Part shown: positions 1-6,941 of the stretch, one piece after another | How positions within the stretch are numbered: position 1 is the first letter of the stretch | How the letters are laid out: the number at the start of each line of letters is the position of its first letter | From: Candidatus Ectomicrobium neotermitis | GTDB lineage: Bacteria; Elusimicrobiota; Endomicrobiia; Endomicrobiales; Endomicrobiaceae | NCBI GenBank assembly: GCA_031283745.1 | Contig: JAITBH010000064.1 | Span: 1-10,778 of the forward strand | Length of the DNA: 10,778 nt | Direction of reading: 5' to 3' | Notes under the pieces: model-generated | Database searches by the model: none | Seen by the model: only the letters and a program-made list of their open reading frames with translations | What the model was told of the DNA's origin: nothing | Translations under genes and position numbers: made by a program

Positions 1-596
1 GTTTGGCTGACTGCCCGAATATCTGCACAAATTGTCCCAATATCTGTCGTAATCTTTTCCCTCACACCGCTTACTCCAAGCGAGGAAACCAAATAAATAA
101 ATCCCTCAGCATTTTTTGCAAGCATTGCAATCCGCTCTTTTGATGTCGGTGCTATAAGCGTGATTAGAGAGACATCATTTTTTTGAGCAAACTCTTTTAT
201 CTCCCCTTGCTCCTCAAAAGGCATATCGGGAACAATTATCCCGTCTAAGCCCGTCTCTTTGCATTTTTTAAAAAACCGGGCATAGCCATAAGAAAAAACT
301 GGGTTTAGATAAGTCATAAAAAGCAGAGGGATATTTGTCCCCTTCCGAATTTCTGCAACCATAGTAAATATATTGTCTATGGTGATGTCGTTTTTTAAGG
401 CTCTCTCCATAGCGTTTTGTATCACCTCTCCCTCAGCTATCGGGTCTGAAAAAGGGATACCTATTTCAATTAAGTCCGCTCCATTTTTTGCCAAGCTCAA
501 AATGAAGTCTTTTGTTTTGTCTAAGCAAGGGTCTCCTGCCGTTAAATATGCAATCAAGGCTTTTTTGCCACTAAAGGCTTGCGGTATTTTATTCAT
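1..596 (-). CDS. trpA: Tryptophan synthase alpha subunit, partial (C-terminus beyond window)
   Basis: TrpA cleaves indole-3-glycerol phosphate to indole and glyceraldehyde 3-phosphate in the cytoplasm and passes indole through a tunnel to TrpB. The frame opens with ATG at 596 and stays open to the left edge, giving 198 codons; families are usually 250-270 residues, so roughly the last quarter is missing. Visible motifs are LIAYLTAGDP (14-23), the catalytic-glutamate strand LIEIGIPFSDP (42-52, Glu44) and GIIVPDMP further on. The second catalytic position, normally Asp in S-D-P-x-A-D-G-P, reads SDPIAEGE, so it is Glu55. The start overlaps the trpB stop by 8 bases, and AAAGGAG sits about 9 bases upstream of the ATG, inside trpB. 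It is the last trp gene seen. Identity is certain; the effect of the Glu substitution is inference. Confidence 0.97.
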   Translation of the reverse strand, partial: MNKIPQAFSGKKALIAYLTAGDPCLDKTKDFILSLAKNGADLIEIGIPFSDPIAEGEVIQNAMERALKNDITIDNIFTMVAEIRKGTNIPLLFMTYLNPVFSYGYARFFKKCKETGLDGIIVPDMPFEEQGEIKEFAQKNDVSLITLIAPTSKERIAMLAKNAEGFIYLVSSLGVSGVREKITTDIGTICADIRAVSQ

Positions 597-1773
597 GGAT
601 ATTTTCTCCTTTATACTTTGCAATCATCGCAGCATCCTTATCCCCCCTACCAGAAAGACAGACAACGATAATCTCATCTTTTTTCATCTTTGGAGCAATT
701 TGAGTAGCATAAAACAGTGCATGAGCAGATTCTATAGCGGGAATAATCCCTTCCGTCCGTGAAAGAACCTCAAAAGCGTTTACTGCCTCGCTGTCTTTTA
801 CGGGAATATATTCAACCCTGCCCATATCATTTAGATAAACATGCTCAGGACCTACCCCCGGATAATCAAGACCCGCCGAAATGGAATAAACAGGGGCAAT
901 TTGCCCATTGTCAGTCTGACAAAAGAGGGATTTCATACCGTGAAAAATGCCTACCCGCCCTTTTGCAAATGTTGCGGCAGTCTGTTTGGTTTCAATTCCT
1001 TTCCCTGCTGCCTCACAACCTATCAGCCTAACCTCTTTATCATTGATGAAATTGTAAAAAGTGCCGATAGAGTTTGACCCCCCTCCAACGCAGGCTATGA
1101 CAGTGTTTGGCAGTCTGCCCTCTTTTTGGAACATTTGCTCTTTGATCTCTTTGCTGATGATGCTTTGAAAATCTCTAACAATAGTAGGGTAAGGGTGAGG
1201 CCCCATAGCCGAGCCTAAAACATAATGAGTGTCATCTATTCTTTTAGTCCACTCTTTCATCGTTTCGTTTACTGCATCTTTTAGGGTTTTTGTGCCAGTT
1301 GTCACGGTGTTTATTTTTGCACCCAGCAATTTCATTCTAAAAACATTCAGCGCCTGCCTTTGTGTATCCTCTTGCCCCATAAAAATTTCGCACTCCATCT
1401 TTAGCAAAGCTGCTGCGGTTGCCGCCGCAACCCCGTGCTGGCCTGCCCCAGTTTCAGCGATAACTCTAGTCTTTCCCATCTTTTTTGCTAACAAAGTTTG
1501 ACCTAAAACATTGTTAATTTTGTGCGAGCCGGTGTGGTTTAAGTCCTCTCTTTTTAGATAAATCTTTGCCCCGTTTAATTTCTCGGTCAAATTCTTTGCA
1601 AAGTATAAAAGCGACGGCCTGCCCGCATATTCGTTTAATAAGACTGTCAGCTCCTGACAAAATTCAGGGGAGTCCTTGTATAAATAGTATGCAGTCTCTA
1701 ATTCTATTATCGCATTCATCAAAGTTTCGGGAATAAACTGCCCGCCGTAAATTCCAAATTTTCCTGTTCTCAT
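589..1773 (-). CDS. trpB: Tryptophan synthase beta subunit
   Basis: TrpB is the PLP-dependent subunit that condenses indole with L-serine to make L-tryptophan. The 394-residue product is the normal length for the TrpB1 form that pairs with TrpA. The PLP lysine is Lys85 in GSHKINNVLGQ, the catalytic glutamate is Glu107 in ETGAGQHG, the phosphate-binding loop is GGGSN (230-234), and the pyridine-nitrogen serine is Ser374 in SGRGDKD. The N-terminal FGIYGGQFIPETLM is typical of the family. The start at 1773 follows AAAGGAGGGCAG, a strong ribosome binding site in the 14-base gap after trpF. The stop overlaps the trpA start by 8 bases, fitting coupled production of the two subunits of the alpha2-beta2 complex. 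Nothing looks defective. Confidence 0.99.
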   Translation of the reverse strand: MRTGKFGIYGGQFIPETLMNAIIELETAYYLYKDSPEFCQELTVLLNEYAGRPSLLYFAKNLTEKLNGAKIYLKREDLNHTGSHKINNVLGQTLLAKKMGKTRVIAETGAGQHGVAAATAAALLKMECEIFMGQEDTQRQALNVFRMKLLGAKINTVTTGTKTLKDAVNETMKEWTKRIDDTHYVLGSAMGPHPYPTIVRDFQSIISKEIKEQMFQKEGRLPNTVIACVGGGSNSIGTFYNFINDKEVRLIGCEAAGKGIETKQTAATFAKGRVGIFHGMKSLFCQTDNGQIAPVYSISAGLDYPGVGPEHVYLNDMGRVEYIPVKDSEAVNAFEVLSRTEGIIPAIESAHALFYATQIAPKMKKDEIIVVCLSGRGDKDAAMIAKYKGENIHE

Positions 1774-1787
1774 CTGCCCTCCTTTGT

Positions 1788-2387
1788 TTATTTTCCTGCC
1801 TTTCTAACCATATCAACTATGCCCGCTATCTTTTTCCTGTCTTTTAACCCTTCCGTCTCAACCCCTCCGCTGACATCTACAGCATATGGATGTGTTTCCG
1901 CAATAGCCCGCAAAACATTGCCCTCATTTATGCCTCCAGCTAAGAAAAATGGTTGCAAGATGTCCATTTTCTGGGCAAAAGACCAGTCAAAGGTTTTCCC
2001 GCTGCCTGCCCCTGAGTCAAAAAGCAAATATTTTGCCCTGCTTGCCGCAACTTTTGGGGCCGAGCTGACAATTTCCGCTTTTATAATCTCCTCAATACCC
2101 CTGCTATAAAGCTCGTCAATATAAAGGTCGTCTTCGTTTCCGTGGAGCTGGACAATATCAAAAACTCCGTCTTTATAAGCAGCAAGTATATTGTCTATCG
2201 GCTCATTGACAAAAACCCCCACTGCTTTAATTTGCGGGCTAAGCCTTTTTCTCAGTTCTTTGGCTCTAAGAAAATCGATTTTCCTCTTAACCCCGGCAAA
2301 GACAAAACCAGCAAAATCGGGCTTTGCCTCATTTACATAGTCAATGTCCTCAAACCTCTTTAATCCGCAAATCTTTATCTTTGCCAT
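1788..2387 (-). CDS. trpF: Phosphoribosylanthranilate isomerase
   Basis: TrpF carries out the Amadori rearrangement of N-(5'-phosphoribosyl)anthranilate to CdRP, the third step of tryptophan synthesis. I chose ATG at 2387 (199 residues). A longer reading frame starts at 2423 inside trpC, but the protein proper begins MAKIKICGLK, and GGGGG sits at a fitting distance before 2387. The general base is Cys7 in KICGLK and the general acid is Asp124 in LLFDSGAGSGKTFDW. The phosphate-binding strands FLAGGI (148-153) and DVSGGVE (171-177) complete a single-domain TIM barrel. The first substrate loop is slightly short (GFVFAGVKRKI, where many members have a longer Ser/Arg-rich stretch). It starts 4 bases after the trpC stop and is a separate protein, not fused to TrpC as in enteric bacteria. 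Confidence 0.97.
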   Translation of the reverse strand: MAKIKICGLKRFEDIDYVNEAKPDFAGFVFAGVKRKIDFLRAKELRKRLSPQIKAVGVFVNEPIDNILAAYKDGVFDIVQLHGNEDDLYIDELYSRGIEEIIKAEIVSSAPKVAASRAKYLLFDSGAGSGKTFDWSFAQKMDILQPFFLAGGINEGNVLRAIAETHPYAVDVSGGVETEGLKDRKKIAGIVDMVRKAGK

Positions 2388-2391
2388 CAGC

Positions 2392-3183
2392 TTACCCCCG
2401 CAAAAGTTTAATTTTTGAGCCAATATCGCGGATATTGTCCGTTTTCATCAGCTCCTCCCCGATTAAAACAGCGTCAACTTTATGCTGCCTTAGAAGCTCT
2501 ATGTCGGCGGCGGTCTTTATACCGCTTTCTGAAACAAAAATTTTGCCGGCGGGGACAAGTTCCCTCAAACGCAGCGAATTTTTAAGGTCAACGCTGAAAT
2601 CATTGAGATTTCTATTGTTTACCCCGACAATCTCTGCCCCAGCAAAAAGCGCTTTTTTAATCTCGCTCTCATCATGAGCCTCAAGCAAACAAGAAATTCC
2701 AAGCGAGCCGGCCAGTTCATACAGCTCTTTTAGCTGCCCCTCATCTAAAATTGAGCAGATCAAAAGCATTGCATCTGCCCCAAGCACTGCCGTTTCATAG
2801 ACCTGATAAGGGTCAAATATGAAATCTTTCCTAAGCACAGGGATTTTGACGAATTTTTTGACATCTTTTAGATATTGGGGCGAACCTAAAAAGAACTCTG
2901 TCTCAGTTAGCACGGAGATCGCACTAGCCCCGGCTTTTTGATACTCGAGGGCAATCTCTAAATACCTAAAGTCCGGGGAGATAAGCCCTTTTGAAGGCGA
3001 AGCCTTTTTAATCTCGCAAATAAATGAAAGCTCGGGTGCAGCAAGCGCTGCTTTGAAAGCAAATGGGTGCTTTTTAGCAGGCAGGGCTTTAACTTGGGCA
3101 ATTAAGTCGGATAGCGGAAGCTCTTTTTTTGCCTGCTCTAACCTTATCTTTGAGGCGGCAACAATCTCATCTAATATCATCAT
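2392..3183 (-). CDS. trpC: Indole-3-glycerol phosphate synthase
   Basis: TrpC closes the ring of CdRP with loss of CO2 and water to give indole-3-glycerol phosphate. The product is 263 residues (262 if the second ATG is used), normal for the monofunctional enzyme. The barrel motifs appear in order: FICEIKKASPSKG (54-66, with Glu57 and Lys59), AISVLTE (88-94), VLRKDFI (116-122, Lys119), LLEAHDESE (166-174), VGVNNRNL (187-194) and SESGI (218-222). Two adjacent ATG codons, at 3183 and 3180, both overlap the trpD stop. GAGGG is only about 2-3 bases from the first but better spaced from the second, so 3180 may be the real start. Either way translation is probably coupled to trpD. Confidence 0.98.
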   Translation of the reverse strand: MMILDEIVAASKIRLEQAKKELPLSDLIAQVKALPAKKHPFAFKAALAAPELSFICEIKKASPSKGLISPDFRYLEIALEYQKAGASAISVLTETEFFLGSPQYLKDVKKFVKIPVLRKDFIFDPYQVYETAVLGADAMLLICSILDEGQLKELYELAGSLGISCLLEAHDESEIKKALFAGAEIVGVNNRNLNDFSVDLKNSLRLRELVPAGKIFVSESGIKTAADIELLRQHKVDAVLIGEELMKTDNIRDIGSKIKLLRG

Positions 3184-4202
3184 TCCCTCTTTGCGGCATT
3201 TGTCATGGCCTTAAACTCATTAAGCTTTGCAAAAGCCTTCCCGCTGTCGATACTGTCTTGTGCTATCTCTATCCCTTCCTTGATGGTGATATTGTCCTTT
3301 ATAAGATAAAGACAAACCCCCGAATTAAATATCACCACATCCCTTTTTGCACCCTTTTCCTTGCCGCTCAAAACATCGAGTGCAATTTGTGCATTGTCTT
3401 GAGGCCCTCCCCCAGTCAACTCTTTGATTGAACATCTCTTAAAGCCAAATTCCTCAGGGGACAAAAAATAGTTTTTAATTTTCCCATTATGAGTTTCGCA
3501 AACCCTTGTCTCCCCAGTGAGAGTAATTTCATCGCTGCCGTCATGGCCGTGAACTACAGCAGCCCGTTTTAGCCCCAAATTGCTCAAAACTTTCGCTAAA
3601 GGTTCGACTAAATCATCATTATAAACCCCCAGCAGCTGAAACTTTGCATCCGCTGGATTTGAAAGCGGGCCGATGATATTAAAAACGGTCCGTATTCCCA
3701 GATCCTTCCTCACGGGCGAAACGATTTTCATAGCGGGATGATAAACCACTGCACTCATAAAGCAAACTCCAAGCTTGTTTAATATGTCCTCGCTTTGACG
3801 GGGATCTAAGTTGATATTGATGTCTAAAGCTTCAAGCAGATCGGCGCTCCCGCACTTGCTTGAAACGCTGCGGTTGCCGTGTTTTGCTACAGCCGCCCCG
3901 GCGCCTGCACAAACAAAAGCCGATATGGTGGAGATATTGAATGTAAAAAGCTCATCGCCCCCTGTTCCAACAATGTCTAAAGCGTCTCCGTCATATTTTA
4001 GTTTGACGCATTTTTCCCTCATCACCGCCGCACAAGCTGTGATTTCATTTATGCTCTCGCCCTTTATACGCATGGCAGTTAAAAAAGACGCTATCTGAGA
4101 CGGGGCAGCCTGCCCGTCTAAAATCTCTCCCATAACCCCTTTTGTGTTTTCTAAAGACAAGTGTTTGCCCGCTACAAGTTCATGAATAGCTTCTCTGATC
4201 AT
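3180..4202 (-). CDS. trpD: Anthranilate phosphoribosyltransferase
   Basis: TrpD transfers the phosphoribosyl group of PRPP to anthranilate, the second step of the pathway. The 340-residue product matches the stand-alone enzyme. The pyrophosphate/PRPP loop is VGTGGD (78-83). Anthranilate and Mg-PRPP contacts lie in KHGNRSVSSKCGSAD (107-121). A later NPADAKFQLLGVY and HGHDGSDE are also family hallmarks. There is no N-terminal glutaminase domain, so TrpG is encoded separately upstream. ATG at 4202 overlaps the trpG stop as ATGA, with AAAGGAGG about 7 bases upstream. The stop overlaps the trpC start. Confidence 0.98.
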   Translation of the reverse strand: MIREAIHELVAGKHLSLENTKGVMGEILDGQAAPSQIASFLTAMRIKGESINEITACAAVMREKCVKLKYDGDALDIVGTGGDELFTFNISTISAFVCAGAGAAVAKHGNRSVSSKCGSADLLEALDININLDPRQSEDILNKLGVCFMSAVVYHPAMKIVSPVRKDLGIRTVFNIIGPLSNPADAKFQLLGVYNDDLVEPLAKVLSNLGLKRAAVVHGHDGSDEITLTGETRVCETHNGKIKNYFLSPEEFGFKRCSIKELTGGGPQDNAQIALDVLSGKEKGAKRDVVIFNSGVCLYLIKDNITIKEGIEIAQDSIDSGKAFAKLNEFKAMTNAAKRE

Positions 4203-4798
4203 TTTAAGCCTCCTTTGACATCTTTAATGTCTATAAAATTCTCAATAATTCCCTTTCCGCCTTTTGTGAGTATCGACTCGGGATGAAACTGCAATCCGTA
4301 AAGATTAAATTTCTTATGCCTCACCCCCATAATCTGACCAATTTCATCAACAGCTATGACTGAGAGTTCGCGGGGCAGCGTCGATGGATCTGCCGCCAAT
4401 GAATGATACCGGGCAGCAACAAAGTTTTTTGCAAGCCCCGCAAAAATCGGCATTGAGTTTTTAATCTTTAATGTGCTTGTTTTCCCATGCATAAGGGTTT
4501 TTGCATAGACAATTTTTGCACCAAATGCCTCACAAATTGCTTGATGGCCAAGACAAATACCCAGCAGGGGAACTTTGTCAAAAAAGTAGGTTATCGCATC
4601 CTCGCAAATTCCCGCATCGGCAGGTCTGCCAGGTCCCGGGGAGATTATCAGGTGGGTGGGTTTTAAGTTTTCAATCTGCCCAACACTGCACTCATCGTTT
4701 TTTATGACTTTAACATTCGGACAAATTTCCCCGACATACTGATAGAGGTTATAAGAGAAGCTGTCATAGTTGTCGATGATTATTATGTTTCTTTTCAT
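4199..4798 (-). CDS. trpG: Anthranilate synthase glutamine amidotransferase component
   Basis: This is the class I glutaminase subunit that supplies ammonia from glutamine to TrpE. The ATG at 4798 gives 199 residues and is preferred over a frame-open ATG at 4858, because the family begins right at NIIIIDNYDSFSYNL, GGGAGG lies about 5 bases upstream, and the ATG overlaps the trpE stop as ATGA. The catalytic triad is visible: Cys82 in LLGICLGHQ, His172 and Glu174 in QFHPES. The oxyanion segment ISPGPGRPADAG (52-63) and the HGKTS and YHSL motifs are also present. It might also serve para-aminobenzoate synthase (PabA) if no dedicated pabA exists; that cannot be judged here. Confidence 0.97.
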   Translation of the reverse strand: MKRNIIIIDNYDSFSYNLYQYVGEICPNVKVIKNDECSVGQIENLKPTHLIISPGPGRPADAGICEDAITYFFDKVPLLGICLGHQAICEAFGAKIVYAKTLMHGKTSTLKIKNSMPIFAGLAKNFVAARYHSLAADPSTLPRELSVIAVDEIGQIMGVRHKKFNLYGLQFHPESILTKGGKGIIENFIDIKDVKGGLK

Positions 4799-6264
4799 TT
4801 TTCCTCCCTGCAAGCCGCTTCGACGGCATTTTTCATGGCGGCGGCTTTGTGCAAACACTCATTGAACTCTTTTTTGGGCTGACTGTCTGCTACTATCCCT
4901 GCTCCAGCCTGAACATAAACCTTTCCATTTTTTAATACAGCCATTCTGATGGCAATGCAGGCATCCATATTTCCTGAAAAATCGATATAGCCCGCAGCCC
5001 CTCCATAAACTCCTCTTTTGTTTTGTTCAAGGTCGTCAATTATTTGGCAAGCCCTCTTTTTGGGAGCCCCCGAGAGAGTGCCTGCAGGCAAAACTGCACC
5101 CAAAGCATCGATTTGGTCAAAGTTTTTCCTCATTTTGCCGACAATTGATGAGGCAATATGGCTGACATGGGAGAATTTGACTATCTTCATATATTCCTGA
5201 ACCTTCACCGTGCCAAATTCGCTGATTTTGCCCAGATCATTTCTTGCCAAATCAACGAGCATATTGTGTTCAGCCCGCTCTTTTTCATCGGAAAGTAGAG
5301 CTTTAATAAGTTTTTCGTCCTCCTTAAAATCAGCCCCGCGTTTGCAAGTTCCTGCTAAAGCATAGTTGATAAGTTGACGATTTCTTAATGTAACAAGTGT
5401 CTCGGGAGATGCCCCGGCAGCCTCCATATCGCCGAAGTTTAGGTAGAACATATACGGGGAGGGATTGCTTTGACGCAGTATGCGGTATGTTTGGAGAAGG
5501 CTTCCCTCAAAATTTGCGGTGAGTCTGTTTGATATGACGACTTGGAAAATGTCCCCCTCAAAAATGTGATCTTTGGCTTTCTTGACCATTTTGAGGAAAG
5601 TTTTTTCTGTGTGAAGGGGGGTAAAAGGGGAGCTCAACTTGCTTTTTGGGGCTCTATGGCTAAAAGAGCCTTTTATGAGCTTTTCAATATCTAAAACTGC
5701 CTGCTCTGCCTCCGCATAAGACTTGTCGAGATCTTTAAGCGAGGCATTTGCGATGATAAAAATTTTCTGTTTGAGGCAGTCGACAGCAATAACCTTGTCA
5801 AAAAGCATCAATCGAAAATCGTCAAAGCCCTCTGGGTTTTGGGCTTTGAGCTTGAGAGATGTCTCAAAATACTGGACGCATTCATAGGAAAAATACCCGA
5901 CAAAACCTCCGCTAAAAGGGGGGATAGAACTTATTTGGGGGCTTTTGTATTGGGATAAAATCTCCCGCAAAACCTCAAAAGGCTGATCAGTTGTCTGCTT
6001 TTTGACGCTTTTTCCATCGCTAATAGATAGCTCCCCGTTTTGGCAAGAGATTGTGAGCTTTGGGTCAAAACCTAAAAATGAATACCGCTCCCAGTTTTCG
6101 GCATTTTCTACGCTTTCTAATAGACAGCATTGCTTGTTTTGGTCTAAAAAGACCCTCAAAATCTCCACCGATGTCTTGATGTCGGCAAAAATCTCCTTGT
6201 AAACGGGAACTACGGTGTAATCCTTCAAAAACTTTTTTGCTTCCTCTTTCGTAGGCTTAATCAT
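4795..6264 (-). CDS. trpE: Anthranilate synthase component I
   Basis: TrpE converts chorismate and ammonia (from TrpG) to anthranilate and pyruvate, the committed step. The 489-residue protein has the N-terminal regulatory domain with LLES (48-51) and RYSFLGFDP (60-68), the site where tryptophan binds for feedback inhibition, and a matching NPSPYMFY (267-274). The chorismate-binding domain follows from about residue 220: IFEGDIFQVVISNRL, GASPETLV (284-291), DLARNDLG (338-345), FSHVSHI, PAGTLSGAPK (393-402) and the glycine-rich VQAGAGIVADS near the end. The LLES site and PAGTLSGAPK together favour TrpE over PabB. ATG at 6264 follows AAGGAGGG. It is the first gene of the operon, directly after the T-box terminator. 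All expected regions look intact. Confidence 0.98.
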   Translation of the reverse strand: MIKPTKEEAKKFLKDYTVVPVYKEIFADIKTSVEILRVFLDQNKQCCLLESVENAENWERYSFLGFDPKLTISCQNGELSISDGKSVKKQTTDQPFEVLREILSQYKSPQISSIPPFSGGFVGYFSYECVQYFETSLKLKAQNPEGFDDFRLMLFDKVIAVDCLKQKIFIIANASLKDLDKSYAEAEQAVLDIEKLIKGSFSHRAPKSKLSSPFTPLHTEKTFLKMVKKAKDHIFEGDIFQVVISNRLTANFEGSLLQTYRILRQSNPSPYMFYLNFGDMEAAGASPETLVTLRNRQLINYALAGTCKRGADFKEDEKLIKALLSDEKERAEHNMLVDLARNDLGKISEFGTVKVQEYMKIVKFSHVSHIASSIVGKMRKNFDQIDALGAVLPAGTLSGAPKKRACQIIDDLEQNKRGVYGGAAGYIDFSGNMDACIAIRMAVLKNGKVYVQAGAGIVADSQPKKEFNECLHKAAAMKNAVEAACREEK

Positions 6265-6300
6265 AAGCCCTCCTTAATTTTGCAATTCAGGGGGGATACA

Positions 6301-6600
6301 TAAAAAAACCGCCCCTGACATTGCTTCTTGTCAAGGGCGGATAATAGTCCGCGGTGCCACCTTGTTTGCGGGCTAACCCGCTCTCTTTTGCAAAACACTT
6401 GGGTTTTAACCTCAAAACCCGCATATTTCTCGCTCTTTTACACTTGCGATGTGTCGCGGAATACTCGAGTTTTTATGCTCTTTGACCGCGCCCTCAGTGG
6501 TCCATTTGATATTCTGCGTTGTGCGGGAATCTCAGCTACACCCGCTCTCTGTAACTGCACAAATACCTTTATCTCCACATCATAGGTTTCGTTTTTCATC
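6301..6600 (-). promoter_or_regulatory. Tryptophan-specific T-box riboswitch leader of the trp operon
   Basis: The leader RNA reads downward from about 6600. The T-box sequence AAGGUGGCACCGCGGA lies at 6363-6348. The antiterminator is exact: AAGG (6363-6360) pairs CCUU (6336-6333), the bulge UGGCACC (6359-6353) exposes UGGC, and GCGGA (6352-6348) pairs UCCGC (6341-6337) around a CUAUUA loop. The specifier codon is UGG at 6504-6502 in the context AAAUGGACCACUGA, after the AGAGAGC element of stem I. UGGC would pair with an acceptor end GCCA, consistent with the G discriminator of bacterial tRNA-Trp. A stem II candidate is bounded by GCATA/TATGC (6478-6421), a stem III hairpin GGGTTTT/AAAACCC spans 6420-6401, and a further hairpin GCGGG/CCCGC spans 6381-6368. 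Uncharged tRNA-Trp is expected to stabilise the antiterminator and allow transcription of trpE onward. The 5' limit is approximate. Confidence 0.96.
6302..6340 (-). terminator. Intrinsic terminator of the trp T-box
   Basis: Read on the minus strand, a 12-bp stem (CCGCCCTTGACA paired with TGTCAGGGGCGG, one G-U pair) closes an 8-nt loop and is followed by seven T residues at 6308-6302. Its 5' arm contains the CCGCCCTT segment that the antiterminator also needs, so the two structures exclude each other. This is the off state when tRNA-Trp is charged. Confidence 0.95.
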
Positions 6601-6618
6601 TATGAAAGAACTGGTCGA

Positions 6619-6647
6619 ACTATAACTAAAAGCCTATTTTTTGTCAA
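6619..6647 (-). promoter_or_regulatory. Promoter of the trp operon (sigma70/SigA type)
   Basis: On the minus strand TTGACA (6647-6642, perfect -35) is followed after exactly 17 bases by TATAGT (6624-6619, 5 of 6 matches to the -10 consensus). Transcription would start near 6612, just before stem I of the T-box, which fits well. No other good promoter is seen before trpE. Confidence 0.88.
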
Positions 6648-6667
6648 TTTTGGCGGCTATTGTGTTA

Positions 6668-6696
6668 ATAACTTGCCAAGCTTTGTGGATAACTTG
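6668..6696. repeat. Direct repeat ATAACTTG containing a DnaA-box-like 9-mer
   Basis: ATAACTTG occurs at 6668-6675 and again at 6689-6696, 21 bp apart, about two helical turns. The second copy overlaps TGTGGATAA (6684-6692), whose complement TTATCCACA is the consensus DnaA box. The first copy overlaps GTTAATAAC, a palindrome with a central A. The pair lies directly upstream of the trp -35 element. It could be an operator or a chance match; one DnaA box does not make an origin. Confidence 0.35.
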
Positions 6697-6715
6697 ATCT
6701 TAACTGCCTTTAGGT

Positions 6716-6744
6716 TTGTGTTAGAAACGCTTTTTTTGTATAAA
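6716..6744 (+). promoter_or_regulatory. Possible promoter reading toward dctP
   Basis: TATAAA (6739-6744) matches 5 of 6 bases of the -10 consensus. A weak -35-like TTGTGT lies 17 bases upstream at 6716-6721. If real, the transcript would begin near 6751 and enter the 15-codon ORF and terminator described separately. The -35 is poor, so confidence is low. Confidence 0.35.
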
Positions 6745-6773
6745 TTGCTCATAATTGAAGTAAAGGAAATGGC

Positions 6774-6821
6774 ATGAAAGTAAGTAATGCAGGATGGCAG
6801 TTAATCACAACACATAAGTAG
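6774..6821 (+). CDS. Possible 15-residue leader peptide upstream of dctP
   Basis: An ATG at 6774 opens a short frame ending at TAG (6819-6821) with product MKVSNAGWQLITTHK. An AAAGGAAA sequence lies about 5-8 bases upstream, a reasonable ribosome binding site. The frame ends 9 bases before the stem of an intrinsic terminator, an arrangement seen in transcription attenuators. It has a single Trp codon and no run of any one codon, so it does not look like a classic amino-acid attenuator. It may be a chance ORF within a small RNA or untranslated leader. Confidence 0.25.
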   Translation: MKVSNAGWQLITTHK

Positions 6822-6830
6822 CAACCATAG

Positions 6831-6864
6831 ACAAAATGTCAGAAACGGCATTTTGTTTTTTTTT
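6831..6864 (+). terminator. Intrinsic terminator upstream of dctP
   Basis: ACAAAATG (6831-6838) pairs perfectly with CATTTTGT (6849-6856) around a 10-nt loop, and eight T residues follow at 6857-6864. The stem is AT-rich but can extend by a G-U and an A-U pair. Only the plus strand has the T run, so it stops transcription heading toward dctP, about 78 bases before that gene starts. It cannot serve trp, which reads the other way and starts downstream of it. Confidence 0.7.
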
Positions 6865-6879
6865 GTATAGCTGTTTTGA

Positions 6880-6892
6880 TGTCAGATTGACA
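6880..6892. promoter_or_regulatory. Inverted repeat TGTCA-GAT-TGACA before dctP, possible operator
   Basis: A perfect 5-bp inverted repeat with a 3-base spacer lies 50-62 bases upstream of the dctP start. Its right arm overlaps a TTGACA hexamer (6887-6892), but no good -10 follows at 16-18 bases. A half-site TGTCAGA also occurs at 6837-6843 in the terminator loop region. The form resembles short palindromes bound by GntR-type regulators, but no regulator gene is in the window, so the function is inferred. Confidence 0.3.
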
Positions 6893-6941
6893 AAAATAAC
6901 AATCCCTCGCTTTTTGGGGAAATAAAACAAAGGAGAGCATT

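Noticed and set aside
373..1501. Plus-strand open frames opposite trpA and trpB
   Set aside because: They lie wholly antisense to well-conserved genes, have no family motifs and no convincing ribosome binding sites; they are frame shadows.
6328..6585. An 85-codon plus-strand frame across the T-box region
   Set aside because: The segment is fully explained as the minus-strand T-box RNA, and the predicted protein resembles nothing recognisable.
6684..6692. Replication origin suggested by a DnaA box
   Set aside because: Only one consensus box is present, with no box cluster, no AT-rich unwinding element and no dnaA/dnaN neighbours.
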